Positions 8,845 through 16,837 of a DNA stretch of 64,000 nucleotides are shown here, piece after piece. Positions within the stretch are counted from its first letter, which is position 1. The number at the start of each line of letters is the position of its first letter. The notes under the pieces were generated by a model, which worked only from the letters and a program-made list of their open reading frames with translations, was not told the DNA's origin and made no database searches. Location of the stretch: assembly GCA_965198715.1 (NCBI GenBank), contig CBDAPV010000002.1, positions 992,001 through 1,056,000 of the forward strand, given 5' to 3'. The position numbers were made by a program, and so were the translations under genes. This DNA is from RH-AL1 sp965198715 (lineage in GTDB: Bacteria; Pseudomonadota; Alphaproteobacteria; Rhizobiales; Beijerinckiaceae).

Positions 8845-9791
8845 TGCGCGCGCGCCTCGCCGGCTTGGCGCTGCTCGTTCAGGCGGGCGCGCCACCGGCG
8901 CTCGCCGACGAGGCCTGGATCACCAACCAGAATGGCGACAGCGTCAGCGTGGTGGACCTCGTCGCCCGCAAGGTCGTGGCGACGATCACGGTCCCGGGCA
9001 AGCCGGCCGGCATCGCCATGGCGCACGACGGCTACCGCGCCTACGTATCGAGCACCAATGGCAAGACCTTGTCGGCGCTCGACACCGCGAGCCGCAAGCT
9101 CGTGGCAAGCTTGCCGCTGCCCGACGAGGTCGTCGGCGTCGCGGTCGGGCGCGACGACAAGACTGTCTACGCCGCCGGCTTCTTCTCGGGACAGATCTTC
9201 AAGATCGACGCGGCGACGTTCAAGGTCGTCGCGGTCGCTCCGCTCGGCGGGACCCCGTCCGGGGTTGCCGTAACGCCGGACGGCCGTACGCTCGTCGTCA
9301 CCCGGCGCGACGCCAATCAGGTCGCGCTCGTCGACGCCACAACCCTCGCAATCGTCGCGGAGATCCCCGTCGGTCAGCGGCCCTACGGCGTGATCGTCGA
9401 TGCCGAGGGGCGCCGCGCCTACGCCGCCGACGTCTACGGCGACGACATCTCCGTGGTGGACCTCGCCGCCCGCAAGCAGGTTGGCAGCGTGGCGGTAGGT
9501 AAGCGCCCTTACGTCGTGGCGCTGGCCGGCGGCAAGGGCTTCGTGACAGATCAGTACGAGGGCAAGGTCGCGGTCTTTGAACTTGCGACGGGCAGGGCGC
9601 TGAAGCGGATCACCGTCGGCGACTACCCCGACGGCATCCAGGCAAGCTTCGATGGCCGCGAGGTCTACGCGGTAAACTGGGAGAGCGACACGCTGTCCGT
9701 GATCGACGTTGCCAGTCTTGAAGTTGTCGCCACCATCGAGGTCGGCGACAGCCCACGCGCTTTCGGCACGTTCCTGAGGCCTACGCCCTGA
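8841..9791 (+). CDS. Exported YVTN-family beta-propeller protein
   Basis: This 316-aa periplasmic beta-propeller starts at the ATGA overlap with the upstream SRPBCC gene. A signal peptide is followed by about seven repeats of ~42 residues with the pattern SVVDLAxRKVVATIxVGxxPxGIAVxPDGRxAYV, for example near residues 30, 72, 114, 155, 198, 240 and 275. Such proteins are protein-interaction or lectin-like propellers and some are lactonase-related; enzymatic activity is not implied. Coupling to two SRPBCC genes suggests a shared periplasmic role. No quinoprotein, cytochrome c or transporter gene lies next to it. Confidence 0.88.
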   Translation: MMRARLAGLALLVQAGAPPALADEAWITNQNGDSVSVVDLVARKVVATITVPGKPAGIAMAHDGYRAYVSSTNGKTLSALDTASRKLVASLPLPDEVVGVAVGRDDKTVYAAGFFSGQIFKIDAATFKVVAVAPLGGTPSGVAVTPDGRTLVVTRRDANQVALVDATTLAIVAEIPVGQRPYGVIVDAEGRRAYAADVYGDDISVVDLAARKQVGSVAVGKRPYVVALAGGKGFVTDQYEGKVAVFELATGRALKRITVGDYPDGIQASFDGREVYAVNWESDTLSVIDVASLEVVATIEVGDSPRAFGTFLRPTP

Positions 9792-9841
9792 TTCGGCGCG
9801 ATTGCGACCTCGAGACATGGATCGAATCCTTTGATGGTTAA

Positions 9842-9870
9842 TTGACGCTAGGTGCAGTGCAACGTAGATG
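9842..9870 (+). promoter_or_regulatory. Candidate sigma-70-type promoter
   Basis: TTGACG at 9842-9847 is followed after a 17-base spacer by TAGATG at 9865-9870. The -35 match is good, the -10 match poor. It lies about 105 bases before the small zinc-ribbon gene starting at 9975 and is the only plausible promoter in that 183-bp intergenic region. This is prediction by pattern only. Confidence 0.3.
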
Positions 9871-9974
9871 GGTTGGAATTGTTGTTGCGGAGAAAACGCT
9901 GTCAAGGCTGATTCGCTGAGAAGCGGTGTCGTTGCATAAGCTTGAGACAGCGTTCTCCTGGAAGGAGAGTTGGA

Positions 9975-10295
9975 ATGCTCGGCTCCCGTTTCGATCTTTC
10001 GGAAGTCCTCGACGACCTGACGTCGCGAGATGACCAGCCGGTCCCCGAGGCGCCCTGCCTCGAACTCGAGCGCGACATTGCGGCCGTCGCGCAGATGTTG
10101 CACAAAGCGCGAACGCGGATCAGCTTCCGCTGCCCGGTTTGCGATGATGCGATGCGGCTGGGCGACGAGAGCACCCTCTCAGAATTTGGCGGGCTCGACG
10201 TCAGGCTCCATCGTCTCGAATGCGACAATTGCGGCATGCTCGCTGGTCGCGTCTACCACCCTACAGTTGGCTACAACACGCACCTCGTGCGATGA
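9975..10295 (+). CDS. Small zinc-ribbon-like hypothetical protein (106 aa)
   Basis: The family is not recognised. The 106-aa product contains two CxxC pairs, FRCPVCDDAMRL near residue 52 and LECDNCGMLAG near residue 82, about 30 residues apart. This is consistent with a single treble-clef or zinc-ribbon site. The N-terminal half is acidic and helical. A GGAGAG ribbon-binding sequence lies eight bases before the ATG at 9975. It stands alone and converges with the CDF transporter gene. A regulatory or nucleic-acid-binding role is possible but not shown. Confidence 0.7.
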   Translation: MLGSRFDLSEVLDDLTSRDDQPVPEAPCLELERDIAAVAQMLHKARTRISFRCPVCDDAMRLGDESTLSEFGGLDVRLHRLECDNCGMLAGRVYHPTVGYNTHLVR

Positions 10296-10298
10296 TAA

Positions 10299-11699
10299 TC
10301 AGGGTTCGTCGCGTGCCTGCGGCGGTTCGGCGTGCCCAATGATCCGAGCAACATCTGCGCAGGCGAGGCGTACGCTGCGGTCGAGGCAGTCAACAGCTGC
10401 GTGAACTTGGTTAACGCTGAGCGTCGGATCCACGATGCAATGGTAGTTGACGATCAGGCCATCGGACGTGTTCCTAACCCGCACATGATGGACGTCGGAT
10501 AGCGCGCCAGTTCCAACTGCATTATGCGCGAGAGCGTCTTTGACGCGTAGGCGGTCGCCTTCATCGCTGTCGCGGCCGGCGCGTTCCAGCACCTCGAGCG
10601 GCTCAATATGGCTCTCAACTTCGAAACCTTCGCCTAATTCGTCCACGATCGCGTCTTCAAGATCCGACACAATCTCGTGTGCCTGTCCCAGCGACAAGCG
10701 GCCGTCTATCTCAGCGTCGAAGCTCACTGACGTGCGGCTGCCGAGCGTTTGCACCGTCACGTGGTGGATCGGCACATGGCGTCGACTGGCGATCAGGAGA
10801 GCGCGCTCCACCACGCTCTCGTCGTCCAGCGCGACGGGCTCGTCGGTCACCGTGAGCCGGGCGCCGTCGTGCGCGCCGGCGACAGCCGCGGCGACCTGTG
10901 CCTTGATCGCCGCGACCCGCTCGACGGACAGCGTGCGCGACACTTGGACCGTCACTTCGCCGGTGACGATGTCGCCGATCGGACGCAGCCGGAGCGCGCC
11001 GACCCCGATGACGCCGGAGACGCGGGCGATCGTAGTGCGAATCGGGGCACTGAAGCCCTTGGGCGCTGCGTCTATGAGCGTGTCCACCGTTTCCCGACCT
11101 AGTCGAAAGCCGGCGACGCCGACGAACAGCGCCACCGCCGCCGCCGCGATGGTGTCGCCCGAGCCGAAACCGACGGAGGCGGCGAGCAGGCCGGCCAACG
11201 CCAGCGACGACGCGACGATGTCGGTGAGGAAGTTCAAGGCGTCCGCGGCGAGAGCCGCGCTCCGCGTCGCCTTGACGATCTTGTTCAGCGAGGCCCAGCG
11301 GGTTGCGTCGACCACGATGGAGACGACCAGCACGCCGTAGGCGAAAGGACCGGGCTGGACGTCGGCTCCGCCCGAGACGAGACGCCTGGTGGCCTCGATC
11401 AGGATGAACATAGCGAGCGCGAAGAGGAAGCCGGTTTGGATCAGCGCCGAAAGCGATTCGACCTTCCCGTGGCCGAAGGGATGATCGTCGTCCGCCGGCT
11501 TCGCGGCCACGCGGATCGAGTAGAAGCTGAGCAGCGTGACCGCTACATCGCCGAGGTTGTTGCCGGCCTCGGACGCCATCGCTAGCGAGCCGGACAGGAT
11601 CGCCGCAACGAATTTGGCAGCCGTCAGCGCCACCTTCACGGCGACCGAGACGAGGGCGGCGCGCTCCTTCTGCCGGGTTATGGCGGTGTAGTCGGTCAA
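10299..11699 (-). CDS. Cation diffusion facilitator (CDF) family transporter
   Basis: This 466-aa CDF-family exporter has an N-terminal six-helix domain (about residues 10-200) and an unusually long cytoplasmic region (about 200-466) that appears to hold two or three ferredoxin-like CDF C-terminal units. Family hallmarks include DDHPFGHGKVESLSALIQTG near residue 71 and DAAPKGF near 205. The metal-site motifs are atypical: NxxxD in TM2 (N47, D51) and NxxxD in TM5 (N156, D160), where zinc exporters have D and H at the first positions. The substrate is therefore uncertain, and manganese or cobalt-type specificity cannot be excluded. The start is a TTG. Confidence 0.9.
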   Translation of the reverse strand: MTDYTAITRQKERAALVSVAVKVALTAAKFVAAILSGSLAMASEAGNNLGDVAVTLLSFYSIRVAAKPADDDHPFGHGKVESLSALIQTGFLFALAMFILIEATRRLVSGGADVQPGPFAYGVLVVSIVVDATRWASLNKIVKATRSAALAADALNFLTDIVASSLALAGLLAASVGFGSGDTIAAAAVALFVGVAGFRLGRETVDTLIDAAPKGFSAPIRTTIARVSGVIGVGALRLRPIGDIVTGEVTVQVSRTLSVERVAAIKAQVAAAVAGAHDGARLTVTDEPVALDDESVVERALLIASRRHVPIHHVTVQTLGSRTSVSFDAEIDGRLSLGQAHEIVSDLEDAIVDELGEGFEVESHIEPLEVLERAGRDSDEGDRLRVKDALAHNAVGTGALSDVHHVRVRNTSDGLIVNYHCIVDPTLSVNQVHAAVDCLDRSVRLACADVARIIGHAEPPQARDEP

Positions 11700-11791
11700 G
11701 GAACCCCGAACAGCTTGGCGGTGGCGAGCCCCATAGCATGGATCGACAGCGGCACCGACACGTTGCCGGGCGCCAACGATGGAGTCTGGAA

Positions 11792-12232
11792 TTGAAATAT
11801 CTTCACACGATGGTTCGTGTTGCCGACCTCGACAAGGCCCTAGACTTCTACTGCAACAAGTTCGGCCTCGAGGAGGTGCGCCGCAAGGAGAGCGAAAAGG
11901 GGCGGTTCACGCTCGTCTTCCTCGCCGCTCCCGACGATGGTCAGCGCTCCAAGGCCGAACGCGCGCCGGAGGTCGAGCTCACCTACAATTGGGACCCGGA
12001 AAAATACGATGGCGGTCGCAACTTCGGGCACCTCGCCTACGAAGTCGACGACATTTACGCGACCTGCGACAAGCTCATGAAGGCGGGCGTCACCATCAAC
12101 CGGCCGCCGCGAGACGGCAACATGGCCTTCGTCCGTTCCCCCGATAACATCTCCATCGAGATCCTGCAGAAAGGCCCGGCCAAGCAGCCGGCCGAGCCTT
12201 GGACGAGCATGGAGAACGTTGGCACCTGGTAG
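11792..12232 (+). CDS. gloA: Lactoylglutathione lyase (glyoxalase I, VOC family)
   Basis: This 146-aa glyoxalase I detoxifies methylglyoxal by isomerising its glutathione hemithioacetal. The sequence begins MKYLHTMVRVADLDKALDFY, giving the first metal ligand His and the VOC beta-alpha-beta motif. It continues with EVELTYNWDPEKYDGG (a Glu ligand) and FGHLAYEVDDIYATC (a His ligand), and ends SPDNISIEILQ with the last Glu. The start is read as TTG at 11792 because GGAG lies seven bases upstream and this begins exactly at the family N-terminus. The in-frame ATG at 11738 would add an unrelated basic leader. Confidence 0.93.
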   Translation: MKYLHTMVRVADLDKALDFYCNKFGLEEVRRKESEKGRFTLVFLAAPDDGQRSKAERAPEVELTYNWDPEKYDGGRNFGHLAYEVDDIYATCDKLMKAGVTINRPPRDGNMAFVRSPDNISIEILQKGPAKQPAEPWTSMENVGTW

Positions 12233-12239
12233 GCGTGCG

Positions 12240-12908
12240 TCAGGCTCCTTGGGTCCTGGTTGCCGCCAGGCCATAGCCGGCGAAGCGCTCGACCGTGCGC
12301 GCGATCTCGTCGTCGCTGAGCAGGACCGGCGTGCCGGTTGCGCCGGCGACGACGGTCAACTTGGCGAGCGTCTCGAGCTCGGCGGCGCGCCACATGGCCT
12401 GCTCGAGGTCTCGGCCGGTGACGACCATGCCGTGGTTACCGAGCAGCACGGCGTGGAGCGATCCAAGGTGCTCGAGGATCAGGTCGGACAGGGCCTGCGT
12501 GCCAAAGGGCGCGTAGGGTGTGCACCGAATCCGCGGGCCGCCGAAGGCTGCGATCATGTAATGCAGCGCCAGGATCTCGCGATGCTGTGTCGCCAGCACG
12601 GTGGCGTAAAGCGAGTGCGTGTGCACGATGGCGCCGACGTCGGCGCGGAAGCGGAAGATATCGCGATGCAGGCGCCATTCGCTCGACGGCTTGTTCGACC
12701 CGTGCCAAGCCGACGGCTCCTCGTCGTCGACGATCATCATGGTCGCCATCACCTCCGGCGTGGTCCGCTCCGGCGGGATGCCGGAGGGCGTGATAAGCAT
12801 CTCCTCGCCGTGGCGCAGCGAGATGTTGCCGGCCGTGCCCTGGTTGAGGCCGAGGCGGACGAGTTCGCGGCTGGCATCGGCGAGGGCGCGGCGGAGGTTA
12901 TCGGACAT
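12240..12908 (-). CDS. Class II aldolase/adducin family protein
   Basis: This 222-aa class II aldolase-fold protein resembles L-fuculose-phosphate aldolase. It retains the substrate loop GTAGNISLRHGEEMLITPSG near residue 24, the zinc-binding HTHSLYATVLA near 95, and GNHGMVVTGRD near 155. Family members cleave ketose 1-phosphates or act as related epimerases and decarboxylases; the substrate cannot be read from sequence. The ATG at 12908 gives the family N-terminus (MSDNLRRALADASRELVRLG). A longer frame upstream is antisense to the trehalose-phosphatase gene. The gene is divergent from otsB with 61 bp between starts. Confidence 0.9.
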   Translation of the reverse strand: MSDNLRRALADASRELVRLGLNQGTAGNISLRHGEEMLITPSGIPPERTTPEVMATMMIVDDEEPSAWHGSNKPSSEWRLHRDIFRFRADVGAIVHTHSLYATVLATQHREILALHYMIAAFGGPRIRCTPYAPFGTQALSDLILEHLGSLHAVLLGNHGMVVTGRDLEQAMWRAAELETLAKLTVVAGATGTPVLLSDDEIARTVERFAGYGLAATRTQGA

Positions 12909-12969
12909 GTCGACACTTCTCTCATGAAGGGCTTTGCGGCAGAAGGGCCCGACGTTGCGGAGAACAGGC

Positions 12970-13758
12970 ATGGCTGAAGCCCTCGATTGGCAGGGCGGGA
13001 TTGATCCCGCCCGCACCGCGCTGTTCCTCGATGTCGACGGCACGCTGCTCGGCTTCAAGGAGCGGCCGCAGGACGTCGTCGCCGACGACGAGCTGCGCGC
13101 CGCGCTCGGCACGCTGCGAGACAGGACCGGCGGCGCGCTGGCGCTGATCAGCGGCCGCATGATCGAGGACCTCGACCGGATCATGGCGCCGCTGGTGCTT
13201 GCCGCCGGCGGCACGCACGGCGCCGACATGCGTTGGCCCGACGGCCGCCGCGAGGCGATGGATGCGGCCGCCCTGGCGCAGGTCCGACCTCTCGCGCGTG
13301 CCTTCGTCGATGCACGGGAGGGCCTCGTCCTCGAGGACAAGGGTGCGGCCTTGGCCGTGCACTTCCGGCGCGTGCCGATGCGCGAGGCCGAGGTCGGCCG
13401 CTTCCTGGAAGACACCGTCGCCGGCCTCGACCTCATGGTGCAGCACGGCAAGATGGTGGCGGAGGTGAAATCGAAACGCAGCAGCAAAGGCAGCGCGATC
13501 ACGACGTTCATGGAGACTGCCCCCTTCGCCGGACGCGTGCCGCTTTTCATCGGCGACGACTTGACCGACGAGCACGGGTTCGAAAGCGTGAACGCGCTAG
13601 GCGGTGTTTCTATCAAGGTAGGTCACGAACACGAGCCGACGATTGCGCGCCATAGACTTGCAGGCGTGTCGAACGTTCGATCGTTTCTGAATACGCTCTG
13701 CCTCTCGATTAGCAAAATTGGTAGAGCTAGAGCAGTTTCCTCGCCGGTTGACTCGTGA
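12970..13758 (+). CDS. otsB: Trehalose-phosphatase (OtsB), 3' end altered by an IS
   Basis: This 262-aa HAD-superfamily trehalose-6-phosphate phosphatase performs the last step of trehalose synthesis. Motif I is LFLDVDGTLLGFKERP, motif II is around ALISGRM, and motif IV is FIGDDLTDEHGFESVN. The substrate-cap segment includes GGTHGADMRW. No otsA lies nearby. The last ten codons come from the inverted repeat of an IS630-type element inserted at TA 13728-13729. Removing the element restores an end reading I-G-R-A-S-stop, two codons past the insertion point, so the original protein was ~254 aa and the catalytic core is unaffected. Confidence 0.93.
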   Translation: MAEALDWQGGIDPARTALFLDVDGTLLGFKERPQDVVADDELRAALGTLRDRTGGALALISGRMIEDLDRIMAPLVLAAGGTHGADMRWPDGRREAMDAAALAQVRPLARAFVDAREGLVLEDKGAALAVHFRRVPMREAEVGRFLEDTVAGLDLMVQHGKMVAEVKSKRSSKGSAITTFMETAPFAGRVPLFIGDDLTDEHGFESVNALGGVSIKVGHEHEPTIARHRLAGVSNVRSFLNTLCLSISKIGRARAVSSPVDS

Positions 13759-13818
13759 GGGGTAGCGCACGGCGCCGCGTTGTGATTCAGGGCTGGTCTG
13801 GCGAGGAGGCCAGGCCCG

Positions 13819-14765
13819 ATGCCCCGATCGCTGCACTACGACCTTCGCTCCCGCGTCCTCTTGGCTGTCGAGGAGGGCTTGTCCTGCCGCGAGGCTGCGG
13901 CGCGCTTCGGCGTCAGTGCGTCGAGCGCGATCCGCTGGGCCGCTCTTAGGCGCGCTGGCGGCGATGGCCGGGCCAAGCCGCAGGGCGGGGATCGCCTGTC
14001 GCGCCGTACCGAGGCTCACGCCGGCCTCATCGCGGCGGCACTGGCCGACGTGCCCGACATCACGCTGGTGGAGCTGAAGGCGCGCCTGGCTGGCGAGGGC
14101 GCCTTCGTCAGCGTCACAGCGCTTTGGCGCTACTTTCGCCGCCACGCCATCACGCGTAAAAAAAGACCGCGCACGCCACCGAGCAGGACCGTCCCGACGT
14201 CCGCCAGGCGCGGCAGGAGTGGTTCGAGGGCCAGCTCGATCTCGATCCCGACCGGCTGATCTTCATCGACGAGACCGGCACCTCGACCAAGATGGCCCGC
14301 ACGCACGGACGCGCCCCGCGCGGCGAGCGGCTGAGGATGGGCGTGCCGCACGGCCATTGGAAGACGACGACGCTGGTGGCCGGCCTGAGCCTGCGCGGCA
14401 TCGTGGCGCCCTTCGTGCTCGACGGTGCCGTCGACCGACCCTGCTTCGAGGCCTACATCGAGCACGTGCTCGTCCCCGAGCTGCGATCCGGCGACATCGT
14501 GATCATGGACAATCTGCCGGCCCACAAGGGGACGCGGGTTGAAGCCCTGATTGCAGCGGCGGGCGCCAGACTGCGCCTGCTGCCGCCCTACAGCCCCGAC
14601 TTCAACCCCATCGAGAACGCCTTCGCCAAGCTCAAAGCCTTGCTGCGCAAGGCCGCCGAGCGGTCCAAGGACGCGCTCTGGGCCGCCATCGGCCGCCTCG
14701 TCGACCAGATCACGCCAGCCGAATGCGCCAACATGTTCACCGCAGCAGGCTACGATGCTACCTGA
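13819..14765 (+). CDS. IS630-type transposase made by a -1 frameshift
   Basis: The transposase is read in two frames. Frame one (from ATG 13819) encodes the helix-turn-helix part: SLHYDLRSRVLLAVEEG, SCREAAARFGVSASSAIRW and ALWRYFRRHAITRK. At a run of seven A residues (14158-14164, followed by G) reading must slip by -1. This yields KKTAHATEQDRPDVRQ and then the DDE domain: RLIFIDETG (first Asp), IVIMDNLPAHKG (second Asp) and SPDFNPIENAFAKLK (Glu). The fused product would be about 315 aa, the normal IS630 length. Frameshifting or transcriptional slippage on an A-run is typical of this family, so this is programmed rather than a mutation. Confidence 0.9.
14158..14165 (+). promoter_or_regulatory. 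A7-G slippery sequence for transposase frameshifting
   Basis: Seven consecutive A residues followed by G occur exactly where the HTH-encoding frame must pass to the DDE-encoding frame. A slip of -1 on the second AAA codon gives AAA-AAG in the new frame. This matches known IS630 -1 frameshift or transcriptional slippage sites. Confidence 0.75.
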
Positions 14766-14900
14766 AAGGAATCTGCTCTAGCTGAATTCACGTAATCTTT
14801 ACGCCATCGATCACGTGTTAAACCTTTGCCCTAGCGGCTGGGTCACGTTTCGGTCTTAGTTCGCCGGCATGTTTCGACGCGAGGCTTGGAGATCACGACG

Positions 14901-15218
14901 ATGCTGATCGAGGAAGTCATTCGGAGTTTTGCAGTAGGGTCCGTCGCCGAAGCCGCCATTGCCAGTGTCGGCGGCGGGTTCGCGGCCACTGTCAAGCGCG
15001 TCGCGACGGAGAAAGGCATGAGCATCGGCGACTACGCCGTCGCCCGTGTTGGCCGTTTCGCTAAAGATGGTCGCGAGGGCGAGATGCGTGCTGTCGCCTC
15101 TGCCATGGCCGGGTCCCAGGTTCCGGTGCTCGCGGGTTTGGAACAGATCCTCTGGCTGGATCTCGTCGACATGAAATACGACGCGAGCCGCATGCCGCGC
15201 GATCCGCGTCTCGTCTAG
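14901..15218 (+). CDS. Hypothetical protein (105 aa)
   Basis: The family is not recognised. The 105-aa product is soluble, with a Gly/Ala-rich amphipathic N-terminal region (SVAEAAIASVGGGFAATVKR) followed by a mixed segment ending MPRDPRLV. The ATG at 14901 is preferred because GGAG lies about ten bases upstream. The gene starts 120 bp after the IS630 right end and its stop overlaps the convergent DUF3775 gene by four bases. No function is proposed. Confidence 0.6.
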   Translation: MLIEEVIRSFAVGSVAEAAIASVGGGFAATVKRVATEKGMSIGDYAVARVGRFAKDGREGEMRAVASAMAGSQVPVLAGLEQILWLDLVDMKYDASRMPRDPRLV

Positions 15219-15619
15219 AGGCGCGATGTCTCGAAGTCGGTGCAAGAGAACCCGAAGAGCGAGAGACCCTCTTCGAGGTCGTCCGACACGGTCGGGTTCT
15301 CCATAAGGAAGGCCGAGGTGGTCGGCTCGGGATGCGAGGCGGCCGCGGTCATTGCATCGCGCCACTCATCCTTGGAGTAGTCACCCCGTCCCACGAGGCT
15401 CAACGCGATGAGTTCCTGCTGCTCATCGACGTCCATGCCCTGGATTAGACCTACGGCCTCCTTCACCACCGATGGATCGGCCTCGTTGTTAAAGACGGCA
15501 ACGAAGCCGTCGTCGGTAGCATCGGAGCCGCCGCCGAGATTGGGTTCGGCCTGAACGCCGAATTCACGCAGCTTGACGATGAGAAAGCAGACTTTCTGCG
15601 GGTCGAGTTCGGAGAGCAT
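15215..15619 (-). CDS. DUF3775 domain-containing protein
   Basis: This 134-aa acidic protein matches the DUF3775 pattern: MLSELDPQKVCFLIVKLREF at the N-terminus, a central acidic segment, QGMDVDEQQELIALSLVGRGDY, and a C-terminal part with FLMENPTVSDDLEEGLSLFG. The family is widespread in alphaproteobacteria and functionally uncharacterised. It lies 82 bp downstream of a PfpI-family gene on the same strand, with no obvious terminator between, so both may be expressed from the EcfG-like promoter upstream of that gene. That would suggest a stress-related role, by inference only. Confidence 0.85.
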   Translation of the reverse strand: MLSELDPQKVCFLIVKLREFGVQAEPNLGGGSDATDDGFVAVFNNEADPSVVKEAVGLIQGMDVDEQQELIALSLVGRGDYSKDEWRDAMTAAASHPEPTTSAFLMENPTVSDDLEEGLSLFGFSCTDFETSRL

Positions 15620-15701
15620 GGTTCGTTCCGTTCATGTCCGCCAGCCGGCGGCCTGATGAAAACGGCGCCCAACGCGGGCGCCGCAGCTGTGATCGATGTG
15701 T

Positions 15702-16265
15702 TCAGGCTGACTGGCGAACCTCGCCGCCCATCGCCTCGAGTTCCTCGATGATCTTGGCGGTGAAAGCGTCGAGATCCTTGGGCGAGCGGCTTGTGATGAT
15801 GTTGTCGTCAACGACGACTTTCTCATCGACCCAATCGCCGCCAGCGTTCTCGATATCGGTCTTGACCGAAGGCCAGGAAGTCAGCGTTCGACCTTCAACG
15901 GCATCGGCTTCGACCAGAAGCCAGGGCGCATGGCAGATCGCAGCGACGATCTTCTCAGAATCCAGGAAGTCGAGCACCAACTCCACGGCGCGCTCGTTGA
16001 TGCGCAACTTGTCGGGGTTCATCTGGCCGCCGGGCAGAACGAGGGCGTCAAACTCGTCGGCATCGACATCGTCGATTTCCAAGCCGGCATCAACCGACTT
16101 GCCCCAGTTATCGACATCCCAACCCTTGATCGGACCCTTCTTTGGGGCCGCTATATGCACCGTGGCGCCGGCTGCCCGCAGCTTTTCCAGCGGAACGAAC
16201 AGCTCGGACTGCTCGAAGCCGTCGGTCGCCATGATGAGAATCTTTGCTTCCTTGATGCTCGGCAT
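15702..16265 (-). CDS. DJ-1/PfpI family protein (type 1 glutamine amidotransferase-like)
   Basis: This 187-aa DJ-1/PfpI-fold protein contains the nucleophile elbow AAICHAPWLLVEAD near residue 108, with Cys followed by His, and the family signatures KILIMATDGFEQSELFVPLEKL at the N-terminus and ALVLPGGQMNPDKLR near 72. YhbO/PfpI-type members are glyoxalase III or deglycase-like stress proteins, and this one fits that group best. An EcfG-like promoter lies 33 bp upstream, supporting expression in the general stress response. It is probably the first gene of a unit with the DUF3775 gene. Confidence 0.92.
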   Translation of the reverse strand: MPSIKEAKILIMATDGFEQSELFVPLEKLRAAGATVHIAAPKKGPIKGWDVDNWGKSVDAGLEIDDVDADEFDALVLPGGQMNPDKLRINERAVELVLDFLDSEKIVAAICHAPWLLVEADAVEGRTLTSWPSVKTDIENAGGDWVDEKVVVDDNIITSRSPKDLDAFTAKIIEELEAMGGEVRQSA

Positions 16266-16297
16266 CTCGGTCTCCGTCCGATGTCTGTCGCGAAATC

Positions 16298-16323
16298 AAC
16301 AGGCCGCCGGAGGACAAGGTTCC
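16298..16323 (-). promoter_or_regulatory. Candidate EcfG (general stress sigma factor) promoter
   Basis: On the minus strand this reads GGAAC, a 17-base spacer, then TGTT. The alphaproteobacterial EcfG consensus is GGAAC-N16/17-cGTT, so only the weakly conserved first base of the -10 differs. The -10 ends 33 bases before the ATG of the PfpI-family gene, a normal promoter distance. Stress control of such a gene is biologically plausible. Confidence 0.6.
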
Positions 16324-16366
16324 GCCGGCCGGGCCGGGTCGGAACTCCCGATCGGACAGCTTCGTC

Positions 16367-16837
16367 TCAGGCCAAGCGTCTCGCCCAAGGGCGCGTGCCG
16401 GCGGGAATTTCCGGTTCAAGACCGGGCTGGTAGAACCTGTCGATGGTCGTGACAGAGCGGCCACTCTCCAACAGACGCAGGGTCGCAGGATCGACGATCT
16501 CGAACGCGTCGAAGCCGCACCGCACCATCAGCTGCATCTGGTCGAACAGTACGTCGCCTACGGCACGCATCTCGCCCTGGTAGCCGAGTCGCCGGCGCAG
16601 CAGCCATCCCATGGAATAGCCGCGGCCGTCGGTGAACTTCGGGAACGAAAGCTCTATCAGCGAAATGCCGGCCACCTCGAGCCCGGCGTTCTCGATGTCC
16701 ACGCCGGGTTCGAGCCGCAAGCCGAGCTTATCTGGCAAACCGCCATCGCCACGCCGGTCATGCCACTGCGCCAAAGAAAGGATCTCGCGTCCGATCCAGG
16801 GATCGTCCGCGAACCTGCCGTTTGCATAAAAGGCCAT
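16367..16837 (-). CDS. DUF934 family protein of the sulfite-reduction operon
   Basis: This 156-aa protein has DUF934 signatures: LSLAQWHDR near the N-terminus, ISLIELSFPKFTDGRGYSMGWLLRRRLGYQGEMRAVGDVLFDQM in the centre (read in parts), and MVRCGFDAFEIVD. DUF934 genes nearly always follow cysH in alphaproteobacterial and pseudomonad cys operons; the biochemical role is unsettled, possibly an oxidoreductase accessory protein. The ATG at 16837 shares its A with the cysH stop codon (TAATG), so translation is coupled. A longer in-frame extension upstream lies inside cysH and is discarded. Confidence 0.92.
   Translation of the reverse strand: MAFYANGRFADDPWIGREILSLAQWHDRRGDGGLPDKLGLRLEPGVDIENAGLEVAGISLIELSFPKFTDGRGYSMGWLLRRRLGYQGEMRAVGDVLFDQMQLMVRCGFDAFEIVDPATLRLLESGRSVTTIDRFYQPGLEPEIPAGTRPWARRLA

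Larger units (their letters stand above)
13730..14778 (+). mobile_element. Complete IS630-family insertion sequence (1,049 bp)
   Basis: Terminal inverted repeats begin GAGCAGTTTCCT on the left (13730) and, on the opposite strand, GAGCAGATTCCT on the right (ending 14778). They agree at about 16 of the first 20 bases. The element is flanked by TA at 13728-13729 and 14779-14780, the expected TA target duplication. It contains one transposase in two overlapping frames. The target was AGCTAGCT, a short palindrome at the 3' end of otsB. Both ends and all catalytic residues are intact, so the copy looks recent and possibly active. Confidence 0.93.

Noticed and set aside
12909..13616. N-terminal extension of the class II aldolase frame to 458 aa
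   Set aside because: The extension is antisense to otsB and the family N-terminus begins at 12908.
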